DNA of 14,660 bases from positions 1-14,660 of the forward strand of contig DAOVJK010000040.1 of the NCBI GenBank assembly GCA_030673265.1, written 5' to 3'. Positions 1-8,678 of this stretch are shown in pieces (position 1 is the stretch's first letter; the number at the start of each line of letters is the position of its first letter). The translations under genes were made by a program, and so were the position numbers. Source of the stretch: Pseudomonadota bacterium (lineage in GTDB: Bacteria; Desulfobacterota; Desulfobulbia; Desulfobulbales; JAGXFP01). The notes below the pieces were generated by a model, which was not told the origin of the DNA, made no database searches, and saw only the letters and a program-made list of their open reading frames with translations.

Positions 1-85
1 AGGTCTTAAGGTCGGCCTGGATGCCGGCTCCGCCCGACGGGTCCGAACCGGCAATGGCCAGAATTGCCTGGGTGGGGTTGGTCAT
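1..85 (-). CDS. thiD: ThiD N-terminus, hydroxymethylpyrimidine (phosphate) kinase, partial
   Basis: Only the first 28 codons are in the window; the gene runs off the left edge. They read MTNPTQAILAIAGSDPSGG and then AGIQADLKT. The block AIAGSDPSGGAGIQADLKT is the N-terminal signature of ThiD-type ribokinase-fold kinases, which phosphorylate 4-amino-5-hydroxymethyl-2-methylpyrimidine (phosphate) with ATP in cytosolic thiamine synthesis. The ATG follows the stop of the SlyD-like gene by 7 bp, with no strong Shine-Dalgarno sequence, so it is probably translated from the same leftward transcript. It could be a ThiD-ThiE fusion; the window does not show enough to tell. Confidence 0.88.
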   Translation of the reverse strand, partial: MTNPTQAILAIAGSDPSGGAGIQADLKT

Positions 86-92
86 GGTCTGT

Positions 93-569
93 TTAGTTGG
101 CGCTGCATTTGGAGGAAGCTGATTCTTCAGCTTCACCAATGGTCTTGAGGGTAATCTTGTAAAGCAATTCCTGGCCGGCCAGAGGGTGGTTGTAGTCGAC
201 GGTGATTTGATCGCCATCTATGGCCATGATCATGGCCGGCACCTGATGCTCCTGGTCCTCTTTTTTCATGGTCATCCCCACAATCATGCCCGGTTGGGGA
301 TCGGTTTCGTCGCCGAAGGCGCTGCGGTTCAAGGTCTGAATCAATTCATCCCGGCGCTTGCCGTAGGCTTCTTCCGGGCCAACTTTGACGGTTCTGGTCT
401 CGCCCGGCGCCATGCCGATAATGCCGGACTCGAAAGATGGGAAAACACATTGCTGGCCGAGCGCAAATTCGAAAGGACTCTCTTCGGTTGCTGACTCGAA
501 GACTTCGCCGCTTTCCAGGGTGCCTTCGTAAGTTATAGTGACGTAATCGCCTTCTTTGACTTTCTGCAT
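93..569 (-). CDS. FKBP-type peptidyl-prolyl cis-trans isomerase, SlyD-like
   Basis: A 158-aa cytosolic peptidyl-prolyl isomerase/chaperone of the SlyD type. The FKBP half starts with VKEGDYVTITYEGTL (residues 4-18) and continues with FEFALGQQ and FPSFESGIIGMAPGE (33-56). The insert-in-flap chaperone domain follows the PEEAYGKRRDEL segment (65-76). The diagnostic strand VDYNHPLAGQELLYKITL (124-141) returns to the FKBP fold. The C-terminus is short (EEAEESASSKCSAN-like) and lacks the metal-binding His/Cys-rich tail of E. coli SlyD, so a role in nickel delivery is not suggested. The start is an ATG preceded by AGAGGA at good spacing. It is the middle gene of a leftward operon: a 75-aa membrane protein lies upstream and thiD follows after 7 bp. 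Confidence 0.93.
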   Translation of the reverse strand: MQKVKEGDYVTITYEGTLESGEVFESATEESPFEFALGQQCVFPSFESGIIGMAPGETRTVKVGPEEAYGKRRDELIQTLNRSAFGDETDPQPGMIVGMTMKKEDQEHQVPAMIMAIDGDQITVDYNHPLAGQELLYKITLKTIGEAEESASSKCSAN

Positions 570-613
570 GATGGGTCCTCTTGAAGAATAAGGTTTTGAA
601 TTTCCGGTAATCG

Positions 614-841
614 TCAGTTGATGTTACTGGTGCGAGTACGGCCCAGTTTGATCAGCAGCAGGATGGTTGGACTCAGATGGAACAGCAGGTCGAAAATATC
701 AATGGGCCTGCTTAATTGGCCGGCAACGATCATGGTGAGCTTTTCAATGACATGGGGCATCGGTGTGAACGGGGCCAGGCCCATGAAAATTGCGGCAACT
801 ACCAGCGGCGCGTAGGTTATTTTGTCTAGAAATTTAAACAT
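614..841 (-). CDS. Small two-helix membrane protein, function unknown
   Basis: A 75-aa hydrophobic protein. Residues 10-28 (APLVVAAIFMGLAPFTPMP) form one membrane segment and 48-66 (IFDLLFHLSPTILLLIKLG) a second, joined by a basic, amphipathic stretch (HVIEKLTMIVAGQLSRPID). From memory, short proteins with a PHxxEKLxM...RPIDIFDLLxH pattern are widespread in sulfate- and iron-reducing bacteria and are often loosely labelled 'RND transporter'. At this length it cannot be an RND pump, so I give no function. It is the first gene of the leftward operon with the SlyD-like isomerase and thiD, and lies just inside a promoter at 861-889. The stop lies 44 bp before the isomerase start. Confidence 0.75.
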   Translation of the reverse strand: MFKFLDKITYAPLVVAAIFMGLAPFTPMPHVIEKLTMIVAGQLSRPIDIFDLLFHLSPTILLLIKLGRTRTSNIN

Positions 842-860
842 CGCTCTTTATCTGTAAATT

Positions 861-889
861 AATATTTCCGGGAACCGGCAGGGTGTCAA
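861..889 (-). promoter_or_regulatory. Sigma-70-type promoter for the leftward membrane protein-slyD-thiD operon
   Basis: On the minus strand a perfect TTGACA (884-889) is followed after exactly 17 bp by AATATT (861-866, 4 of 6 to TATAAT). The predicted start of transcription is near 854, about 12 bp before the first ATG at 841. This leaves a very short leader, so the true -10 or start site may differ slightly. Confidence 0.55.
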
Positions 890-988
890 GATAACTTTAT
901 TTTGTTTTTTTGCAACTATCCGTAATTCCGGCTGGGCAGTTATGCTGATCTCGGATCTTGTGAAATGTCCCCGGGAAGCTAATAAAAC

Positions 989-1015
989 TTGACATCTGGC
1001 CCGGATGGGCATAAT
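989..1015 (+). promoter_or_regulatory. Sigma-70-type promoter for hisI-hisG-engB
   Basis: TTGACA at 989-994 and CATAAT (5 of 6) at 1010-1015, with a somewhat short 15-bp spacer. It lies 75 bp before the hisI GTG and points rightward, back to back with the leftward promoter at 861-889. No leader peptide or attenuator hairpin was seen in 1016-1090. Confidence 0.5.
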
Positions 1016-1090
1016 TTCAACCTCTTAATTTTTACGTAACCGGCGCAACATAGCTACCTTTTCCATCTGGAAAGTTTCCGAGAAAATATC

Positions 1091-1663
1091 GTGGACCTGA
1101 TCTGTGAGAAATACCAGAAGAAGTTTAGTGCAGAGGATGCGGTCTGCGCCCATCTTGAGGAATATTGTCGGTTTCGGGAAGCCTGTATAATCAACTTTAC
1201 GACTCGGGAACAGCAACGGGAAGAGCGCCGGGAGCAAGACTCTGTATGTAAATGCCGTGCTGTCGGGGCTGAGAATCAGGAGATCATGGATAAACTTAAC
1301 TTTGCCAAAGGTGACGGTCTGTTGCCAGCCATCGTTCAGGACCATCAGAGCGGTGAGGTGTTGATGTTGGCCTATATTAATGAAGAGTCTTGGCTGAAGA
1401 CCCTGGAAACCGGTAAGGCCCATTATTGGAGCCGGTCGCGGCAAAAGTTGTGGCTTAAGGGTGAGAGTTCCGGCCATGTCCAGATGATTCAGGAGATCAT
1501 GGTCGATTGTGATGAGGATACCGTGGTTTTCAAGGTCGAGCAAATAGGTGGGGCTGCCTGTCATAAGGGTTATGCGAGTTGTTTTTTTAGAAAGGTTGAG
1601 GGTGATTCTTTCGCCGTTAAGGGACGGCTGGTTTTTGATCCGCAGGAGGTTTATAAAAAATGA
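1091..1663 (+). CDS. hisI: Phosphoribosyl-AMP cyclohydrolase with Cys-containing N-terminal extension
   Basis: HisI opens the adenine ring of phosphoribosyl-AMP, the third step of histidine synthesis, in the cytosol. The catalytic domain occupies residues 66-190: LMLAYINEESW, HYWSRSRQKLWLKGESSGH, the DCDEDT metal-binding segment (139-144) and ACHKGYASCFFR, whose Cys157 and Cys164 with Cys140 would be the zinc ligands. Ordinary HisI is about 125 aa, and an ATG at 1286 with AGGAG just before it would give that protein. The frame, however, is open upstream to 1040. It encodes 65 extra residues with Cys5, Cys19, Cys26, Cys32 and a later CKC, beginning at a GTG with only a weak ribosome site. I give the long form; which start is used is open. 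The stop overlaps the hisG start (ATGA). Confidence 0.9.
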   Translation: MDLICEKYQKKFSAEDAVCAHLEEYCRFREACIINFTTREQQREERREQDSVCKCRAVGAENQEIMDKLNFAKGDGLLPAIVQDHQSGEVLMLAYINEESWLKTLETGKAHYWSRSRQKLWLKGESSGHVQMIQEIMVDCDEDTVVFKVEQIGGAACHKGYASCFFRKVEGDSFAVKGRLVFDPQEVYKK

Positions 1664-2532
1664 ATATTTTGAAACTTGGTTTACCTAAAGGCAGTCTTGA
1701 AAAGTCTACCATTGAACTGTTTGACAAAGCCGGTTGGAAGGTCAAGACTGTGTCGCGAAATTATTTTCCCGAGGTTGATGACGATGAATTGAGTTGTTCC
1801 ATCTGTCGTCCCCAGGAGATGTCTCGTTACGTTGAGCAGGGGGTGCTTGATGCCGGGATTACCGGTAAAGACTGGATTATGGAAAATAATTCGGACGTGG
1901 TTGTCGTTGACGATCTGGTCTATTCAAAGGTCAGCAGGAAGCCGACCCGCTGGGTGATTGCCGTGCCCGGTGACTCCGAGATCAATACCATTGAGGATCT
2001 GGAAGGGAAAAAGATCTCCACCGAACTGGTCAACTATACCGAGAAATTTTTTAAAGAGCGCAATATCAATGTTGATATTGAGTTTTCATGGGGGGCCACC
2101 GAGGCCAAGGTCGTTTCCGGACTGGCCGATGCCATAGTCGAGGTCACCGAAACGGAGAGCACCATCAGGGCCCATGGCCTGAAGATCATTTACGAGATGA
2201 TGTCATCCAATTCCCAGTTCATTGCCAACCGGCAGGCCTGGGAAGATCCCTGGAAACAGGAGAAGATCAAAAATATCGCTATGCTGCTGCAGGGCGCCCT
2301 GCGGGCTGACAAGATAGTCGGCCTGAAGATGAATGTCTCCGAAGAGAAACTTGACGAGGTGATCGGCCATCTGCCCAGTATGAATGCCCCGACCATTGCC
2401 CATCTTTACCATAAAAAATGGTACTCGGTGGAGACCGTTATCTCAGAGCATCAGGTTCGGGATTTGATTCCCAGACTGCTTAAATCAGGTGCCGAAGGCA
2501 TTGTTGAATATGCACTTAATAAGGTAATCTAA
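1660..2532 (+). CDS. hisG: ATP phosphoribosyltransferase, long (HisG-L) form
   Basis: A 290-aa enzyme that joins ATP and PRPP to make phosphoribosyl-ATP, the committed step of histidine synthesis. The N-terminus LKLGLPKGSLEKSTIELF and the ITGKDW segment (67-72) are typical. The PRPP-binding loop is ADAIVEVTETESTIRAHGL (157-174). The length and the C-terminal domain (about 215-290, ending VRDLIPRLLKSGAEGIVEYAL) mark the long, homohexameric form with its own histidine-feedback domain, so no HisZ partner is expected. A strong AGGAGG precedes the ATG. The start overlaps the hisI stop by one base, which indicates translational coupling. Most other his genes are not in this window. Confidence 0.95.
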   Translation: MNILKLGLPKGSLEKSTIELFDKAGWKVKTVSRNYFPEVDDDELSCSICRPQEMSRYVEQGVLDAGITGKDWIMENNSDVVVVDDLVYSKVSRKPTRWVIAVPGDSEINTIEDLEGKKISTELVNYTEKFFKERNINVDIEFSWGATEAKVVSGLADAIVEVTETESTIRAHGLKIIYEMMSSNSQFIANRQAWEDPWKQEKIKNIAMLLQGALRADKIVGLKMNVSEEKLDEVIGHLPSMNAPTIAHLYHKKWYSVETVISEHQVRDLIPRLLKSGAEGIVEYALNKVI

Positions 2533-2584
2533 TCCGTTCGTTTCAGTTTCTAAAAATTGATCCATAAGGTAATGGGCTTATTTC

Positions 2585-3205
2585 ATGTCTGACTCTTTTT
2601 CGGCCTCGGCTTCTCTCGGTAAGTCCTGCCAGGTTGAATTTATCACCTCAGTTTTCAAGAATAGTCAACTTCCGGCCCCTGATTATCCGGAAATTGCTTT
2701 TGCCGGTCGCTCCAATGTCGGTAAGTCCAGCCTGATCAACAAGCTGGTTAACCGGCGGGGTCTGGTTAAGGTCAGCGCCAGACCGGGTAAGACCCAGAGT
2801 CTTAATTATTTTCTGGTTGAGAATGATCTTTACCTGGTTGATCTGCCTGGCTACGGTTTTGCTAAAGTGCCGAAGAGGGTCAAGAATGACTGGCAGGGCA
2901 TGATTACCAGTTATCTGGAAAAGCGGGAGAGTCTCCGCTGCGTCGTAGTGATTATTGATATCCGGCACGGCGTTAAAGAGCAGGATCTGGAGCTGGTTTC
3001 CTGGTTGCAGATGATTGATCTTCCCCTTTTGCTGGTTTATACCAAGGCAGATAAGTTGACGCGGAATAAGCAGTTTCAACAGGCGGCAACACTCGATGCC
3101 GGATTTGGCGTGGCCCGTGATGAGCGGGTAGTTTTTTCTGCCAAGACCGGTGAGGGGATGGTTGATCTACTGGCTGCCCTGGATCGCTATCTTGAGGTCT
3201 CTTGA
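2585..3205 (+). CDS. engB: Ribosome-biogenesis GTPase EngB (YihA/YsxC family)
   Basis: A 206-aa TRAFAC-class GTPase needed for large ribosomal subunit assembly. All G motifs are visible: G1 GRSNVGKSS (41-49), the G2 threonine in RPGKTQ (67-71), G3 DLPGYG (86-91), G4 TKAD (153-156) and G5 SAKTGEG (185-191). The pattern SNVGKSSLINKL and the PGKTQSLNYF block are specific to EngB. The length matches the family (about 195-210). It lies 52 bp after hisG on the same strand and probably shares its transcript. I see no terminator hairpin between them or directly after the gene. Confidence 0.95.
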   Translation: MSDSFSASASLGKSCQVEFITSVFKNSQLPAPDYPEIAFAGRSNVGKSSLINKLVNRRGLVKVSARPGKTQSLNYFLVENDLYLVDLPGYGFAKVPKRVKNDWQGMITSYLEKRESLRCVVVIIDIRHGVKEQDLELVSWLQMIDLPLLLVYTKADKLTRNKQFQQAATLDAGFGVARDERVVFSAKTGEGMVDLLAALDRYLEVS

Positions 3206-3343
3206 CCTGAAAATAATCGTTAAAGTATTTTCTTAAATAAATTGAATGTGATAATCTCTTACTGATTATATTGATCGTACCTGTTTGGTGACAGCAGCCT
3301 TTAAACATGCACTCTTAAAAAATGTGGTGGGGAAGGTCAGAGA

Positions 3344-3628
3344 ATGGAAGAAAAAAAATATAGAAAAACGATGTGCTGGGAAATTACTGGTTGCGGTCGC
3401 CAGGATGGGTGCAAAATTTTTAAACTGGCTAAGTCCAGTGGCAAACAATGCTGGGATGTGGTGGGTGCTTTTGATGATTACCGGAGTGCTTTGAATGTCT
3501 GCGGTGACTGTATCGTCACCGTCCTAAGTGGACGAAACTCTCTCAGTAAGGATGAGATCAATGATCTCAGGCGCAGAAAAGCTGAAAATAGCTCGCATCA
3601 TTCCTGTCCGGGATTAGTGTCTTCCTGA
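3344..3628 (+). CDS. Small cysteine-rich two-CW-type protein
   Basis: A 94-aa soluble protein with two Cys-Trp motifs (Cys11-Trp12 and Cys36-Trp37) and four further cysteines near them (17, 23, 53, 56), arranged CWEITGC...C...QCWDVVG...CGDC. This fits the two-CW domain family of anaerobes, where such domains occur alone or attached to signalling proteins and probably bind a metal or an iron-sulfur group; the biochemical role is not known. The tail (about 66-94) is charged and not conserved-looking, with a lone Cys88. The start is an ATG with GGGGAAGG 8 bp upstream. The gene is separated from engB by 138 bp and runs into the convergent cytochrome gene with only 31 bp between them. No signal peptide is seen. 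Confidence 0.72.
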   Translation: MEEKKYRKTMCWEITGCGRQDGCKIFKLAKSSGKQCWDVVGAFDDYRSALNVCGDCIVTVLSGRNSLSKDEINDLRRRKAENSSHHSCPGLVSS

Positions 3629-3659
3629 TATTTTTTTATAGTCTCAATCCGTTATTTTT

Positions 3660-3944
3660 TCATTTGCAGAATTGGCCAGGATTTTCTTCGAGAGCGACCA
3701 GGCAGTCTGTTATTTTGTTCAGTTCTGATTTATCAAGTTTCAGACCATAGCGGAGCATTCTTTTCGTTGTATTCTTCCAGGCCCGTTTGGTCTTCTTGCC
3801 AACTTTCTGGCATATTCTGTTTTTGTAGTGGCAACTTGTGCAATTCTTTTCAAGAATCTCGCTGCAATCCTGGCCGGCCAGTAAAGGTGCTGCCGTGAGA
3901 AGAAATGCTCCGGCCACGACTATGGATGTCAGTTGTTTTTTCAT
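3660..3944 (-). CDS. Small periplasmic monoheme c-type cytochrome
   Basis: A 94-aa precursor. Residues 1-23 form a classic Sec signal peptide (KKQ, then hydrophobic VVAGAFLLTAAPLLA), so the mature protein is about 71 aa in the periplasm. One heme c attachment motif, CTSCH, lies at 35-39, and Met63 in KRMLRYGLKL is a plausible distal ligand. The pattern CxxCHxxxRIC...W...RMxxYGxxL resembles small class I cytochromes seen in sulfate and metal reducers. Three further cysteines (45, 81, 93) and Cys27 could form disulfides. It follows lepA by 20 bp on the same strand with AAGGTG before its ATG, so it probably rides on the lepA transcript. The electron-transfer partner is unknown. Confidence 0.8.
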   Translation of the reverse strand: MKKQLTSIVVAGAFLLTAAPLLAGQDCSEILEKNCTSCHYKNRICQKVGKKTKRAWKNTTKRMLRYGLKLDKSELNKITDCLVALEENPGQFCK

Positions 3945-3964
3945 GATACACCTTGTTCTTCCTG

Positions 3965-5758
<1,794 letters not shown>

Positions 5759-6090
5759 AGTTCTCGTAGGGTTGCTGTGGCGATGGCTGTCATTTGCAGG
5801 CAAAATTATTTATGCCGGTATGAATATAACGCTCTCAAAAGGGATTTTATAGGGGAGAACCTTTTTATCATAAATAATATCCAATGGGAATAACTTTCGG
5901 AATGTTCGGGTTTTTCATTGGCCCTTACGCTCCAAAAAGATTTATCGTAGAAGATGAATCAAATAGGAATGTTACCTGAGTAGCAGCGCGGGATAATTTT
6001 TAACACAAAATCAGGATAAGTGCATTTTGAATGATGTTGACACAATCAAACAGGTTGTTGATTTTTGCATCCATTTCTGAGTGACCTATC
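5759..6090. other. Gene-free 332 bp: lepA upstream region and junction with foreign DNA
   Basis: The first ~90 bp are the lepA leader. On the minus strand, TTGAGA (5833-5838) and CATAAA (5809-5814) with an 18-bp spacer form a weak promoter candidate. Past about 5,860 the base composition becomes clearly AT-rich and no conserved protein is encoded on either strand. An 8-bp direct repeat GGAATGTT occurs at 5899 and 5966. I found no convincing terminal inverted repeat pairing this stretch with 7783-7974, and no tRNA or other clear attachment site. Confidence 0.5.
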
Positions 6091-7782
6091 TCACATTTTC
6101 TTAAAAAGCCCACCTGGAAGTTCTTCGATTGCAAATGCCTGTTCATCCCAAATTTTATTCCCTGCCCGTTTTGGATTCTTTTCATAAAAAAGATTGCGTT
6201 CAGCAAAATGGCGATCCATTGCCGCCTGCATTTCATTTTTTGAAGCGTAATCACTATTTTGGATTACCGCCTTTTTCATGCCGCCAAAAACACTTTCAAT
6301 TACATTTAAGAATTGTGCGCTAGACGGTAAAGGAACTATCTCAATGGCCGGGCCTGATCCAGTCTTTGCGGTTTTGCTATTAATGTCATTTACCCATTCC
6401 TGAATATGAGTGGAACGGTGAGATGATATCCCATCCCAGGTTATATATAGTTTTGTTTTACCTGCATACTTTCGCCAGAGCTTATCAAGCATCATAACAA
6501 TAGTTTCTGAGTTTTTATTCTCCGTGAACTCCCAGGTCATCTGATTGGTAAATGCTTCAAGCGCAGCAATGGCCTGGACCTCTTCCTTTGCTTGTGGGTG
6601 CTTGGGAATAATTTTAGTCAGGCCTTTCGGCGTTAAAGACTTGCCTCCGTAAGCCTTGACTTTGTATGGACCCAATTCATCAACAAAGAAGAAGGCTTCA
6701 TCTTTATTGACATTTCTCAGGGTGCTAAGAATTTTAGCGATCTTTTTTTTGTAATCAGGATCATTACTGGTCAATACCTTTCTGGCGTGTTGCCAAGTAT
6801 ATTTCGCTTCTTTTATTATTCTCTTTAAAGCCCCTTTCGGCAAATGATCTTTATAGACTTTATAATAGGCTTGGGCAATGGTGTCGTAAGTCCATGAAGT
6901 TCGATTAATATCATATGCGTTTGGCGGCGCATGTAAGATATCGATAACGCGTGTTGTCCTTTCCTTCCACATTAACTCTTTTCTGTCGGAAGTCATTCTC
7001 GTTTCGATGAACGAAATGCCTTTCTCTCTATAGAGCCTTAGCCACCTGTAAATAGTGTTGCACGACCGGTTTATTTCGAGAGCAGCTTCACAGATCGAAT
7101 AGCCCCGGCTGAACATAAGCAAAGCGGTTGCCTTGGCATGATGATTCCTGTGCATTCTTTTTCGATATTTTTTAAGTTGGCCAATTTCCTTTTCGTTTAA
7201 GGAGAGATTTAACGGAGTGTGGTATTTCCTTTTTGAAAAGCCCTGAGAGGTATCCAGCAATTTAATATATGATCTTTGTTGTTCCGGTTGCATCTCAACA
7301 CGACTACGGACGATTTCCTTTACTCTCTTAAGAAAAGAGAGAGGGCTTTTATGATCAATCTCAATTTCGATTGTGATGAATTTGTTACTTCTCTTTTTAG
7401 GGCGTTTTTTTCGATTTGATATGACATCTTTACCGCCAAGCTGCCTGCCGTAACAGGGTATAATGCCATCAATACCTTTTTGTTTGTAAAAACGAAGCCA
7501 TCTATAAAAAGAGCCCAATGCGATATTGTTAAGATCGCAATATTTCCCCATGGCTTTTTTTCTGCGGAACGTACTCCCAAGAATTTCAGCCTCTTTCTTA
7601 ACGAAGTATTCCTCAAAACCTTTGATCAACAAAAAACGTTTTGCCGCAAGAGCTTTGTTGTAATCCGAAAGTTTTTTCAATCGGTCATAGATGAACCAGT
7701 ATTCTGACCAGAATATCTTTTGCTTTTCATTATCAATTACAACCTTACCAGGAGTGCTCTCAAACTCGGGGTGAATGCCCAC
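6091..7782 (-). CDS. IS630-type (Tc1/mariner-like) DDE transposase, long form
   Basis: A 563-aa protein whose C-terminal third has the IS630 catalytic core. Asp368 lies in AFFFVDELGP, Asp450 in LYITWDGISSHRS, and Glu496 in PLPSSAQFLNVIES, the counterpart of the usual PxSPxLNPIE box. The triad is complete, so the enzyme could be active. Upstream are two separate helix-turn-helix units ending in the same pattern: SFYRWLRFYKQKGIDGI (91-107) and TIYRWLRLYREKGISFI (243-259). Typical IS630 transposases are near 350 aa, so this long form has about 200 extra N-terminal residues. The start is GTG with AGGAGA 8 bp upstream. The frame is intact with no programmed shift visible. It may be an IS of its own or cargo of the neighbouring prophage; terminal repeats were not found. 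Confidence 0.85.
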   Translation of the reverse strand: MGIHPEFESTPGKVVIDNEKQKIFWSEYWFIYDRLKKLSDYNKALAAKRFLLIKGFEEYFVKKEAEILGSTFRRKKAMGKYCDLNNIALGSFYRWLRFYKQKGIDGIIPCYGRQLGGKDVISNRKKRPKKRSNKFITIEIEIDHKSPLSFLKRVKEIVRSRVEMQPEQQRSYIKLLDTSQGFSKRKYHTPLNLSLNEKEIGQLKKYRKRMHRNHHAKATALLMFSRGYSICEAALEINRSCNTIYRWLRLYREKGISFIETRMTSDRKELMWKERTTRVIDILHAPPNAYDINRTSWTYDTIAQAYYKVYKDHLPKGALKRIIKEAKYTWQHARKVLTSNDPDYKKKIAKILSTLRNVNKDEAFFFVDELGPYKVKAYGGKSLTPKGLTKIIPKHPQAKEEVQAIAALEAFTNQMTWEFTENKNSETIVMMLDKLWRKYAGKTKLYITWDGISSHRSTHIQEWVNDINSKTAKTGSGPAIEIVPLPSSAQFLNVIESVFGGMKKAVIQNSDYASKNEMQAAMDRHFAERNLFYEKNPKRAGNKIWDEQAFAIEELPGGLFKKM

Positions 7783-8082
7783 TGCGCCTATCTCCTTTGT
7801 GATTTATTTTTTAATTTTCTTGAGACTCCAGAGAATATTAATATGGCTTCACATTCATTTTATCATTAACTGGAAGATATGATCAAAACGATACATTCGG
7901 CGGTATAAGGGGAATTGGGCTGAATTTTCTACAAAATATAAATTCAAGGTGGGGAGAATTCTGAACAATAAATAAAGGCCCGGTGGCACTCTCAACAGCT
8001 ACCCCCAGGCCTTGCTATATTTTAATTTTACTTCTTTGGATTCTTGCCGGATTTGGCCAAGATTTACAGGAAAATGGTTGTT
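7783..8082. other. Gene-free 300 bp between IS630-type transposase and prophage regulators; candidate location of the prophage left end
   Basis: An AT-rich stretch that holds the transposase ribosome site, the terminator at 7975-8013 and, between 7905 and 7965, several related G-rich/GAATT segments: AAGGGGAATTGGG (near 7907), GGGCTGAATTTTCT (near 7917) and GGGGAGAATTCTGAAC (near 7951). A dyad TGAATTT/AAATTCA spans 7921-7946. Clustered, imperfect repeats just outside the last phage gene would fit transposase-binding sites at a Mu-like end, but the similarity is weak and I cannot fix a boundary or a target duplication. Confidence 0.3.
7966..8013 (-). terminator. Rho-independent terminator of the leftward regulator pair
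   Basis: On the minus strand AAGGCC (8008-8013) pairs with GGCCTT (7975-7980). The stem extends through GG/CC and GG/CC pairs with one G-A mismatch and G-U wobbles, has a loop of about 8-10 bases, and is followed by TTTATTTATT (down to about 7966). It lies about 70 bp after the stop of the HTH protein, as expected for the end of that transcript, and would insulate the IS630-type gene from it. Confidence 0.75.
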
Positions 8083-8316
8083 TTAATACTCAAGTTGTTT
8101 CTTCTTGGGGCACATGCGCTTGGACAACCAAGTCAAAAATTCTTCACGATCATAAATAACTCTCCCACGAAGCAGGTAATAGCGCGGCCCTGTTCCTTTT
8201 ACAGCCAGATTCTCAAGGGTTTTGCGTGATATCACACCAGCAAGCAATTTATCGACTTCCTGCCGTTCAAAAGATGTAGGGACGGTTTTGCGTATTTTTT
8301 CGATTATTGGATTCAT
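8083..8316 (-). CDS. HTH_17-type DNA-binding protein (excisionase/AlpA-like)
   Basis: A 77-aa protein. Residues 28-65 (VISRKTLENLAVKGTGPRY..LRGRVIYDREEFLTWL) are the classic MerR-like 'helix-turn-helix 17' pattern of phage excisionases and AlpA-like regulators: a short recognition helix, then a wing that ends in DREEFLTWL. The C-terminus is basic (KRMCPKKK). It follows the Mor-like gene by 24 bp on the same strand and is followed by a strong terminator, so the two form a closed leftward operon. In a transposable phage a true excisionase is not expected, so a regulatory or end-binding role is more likely; this is inference. The ribosome site before the ATG is weak, suggesting coupling to the gene upstream. 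Confidence 0.75.
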   Translation of the reverse strand: MNPIIEKIRKTVPTSFERQEVDKLLAGVISRKTLENLAVKGTGPRYYLLRGRVIYDREEFLTWLSKRMCPKKKQLEY

Positions 8317-8340
8317 TTCTTGCTCACAATAAGAGGCAGG

Positions 8341-8631
8341 TCAGGCTTGACCCAGGATGCGCCATATTTGCCGTTCAGAAAGTTGATGTTTTCTTGCGAG
8401 TTTTATCGGTGAAACACCGTTGTCATAAGAATTGCGGATTAGGTTGTCTCTTTTTTTGCGGATCAGACTATCAATATTGCAAAAATATACATTGGTGCCA
8501 CGGAAAAGTTGGGCCAATTCCAGTGTCTTTTCCACACCTACAATTTCAGCAACCTGGCTTAAGTCTCCCGGCAAATCTTTTACCTCAGGCATTAATTCGT
8601 CTGGAATTTTTGCAAAACATAAATCGCCCAT
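8341..8631 (-). CDS. Mor/C-family transcription activator
   Basis: A 96-aa protein of the Mor family, which in phage Mu activates middle (Mor) and late (C) promoters by binding dyads near -35 and contacting RNA polymerase. The dimerisation part reads LPGDLSQVAEIVGVEKTLELAQLFRGTNVYF, with the GTxVY strand typical of the family. The C-terminal HTH reads IRNSYDNGVSPIKLARKHQLSERQIWRIL. I chose the ATG at 8631 because GAGGGAG sits at good spacing; a TTG at 8667 would add 12 unlikely residues. In Mu, mor lies at the end of the rightward early operon; here it is leftward, next to the repressor, paired with an HTH protein. A dyad in front of it may be its own binding site. Confidence 0.85.
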   Translation of the reverse strand: MGDLCFAKIPDELMPEVKDLPGDLSQVAEIVGVEKTLELAQLFRGTNVYFCNIDSLIRKKRDNLIRNSYDNGVSPIKLARKHQLSERQIWRILGQA

Positions 8632-8678
8632 GACATTCGCTCCCTCGTTGTTGCTTTTAGGCCACAAGAACCATTTTG

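Noticed and set aside
1025..1564. 179-codon frame antisense to hisI
   Set aside because: Shadow of a clear HisI reading frame; no recognisable features.
6085..7794. CCTATCTC occurs at 6085-6092 and 7787-7794, directly flanking the IS630-type gene
   Set aside because: The left copy overlaps the stop codon and the right copy is the ribosome site. IS630 elements duplicate only TA, so an 8-bp direct repeat here is most likely chance.
5850..7966. GGGGAGAA at about 5852 and 7952 as possible matching element ends
   Set aside because: An 8-base match in direct rather than inverted orientation is too short to define ends.
8083..8316. True excisionase for a tyrosine-recombinase prophage
   Set aside because: No integrase is visible and the element carries a DDE transposase with its ATPase, so a site-specific excision system is not supported here.
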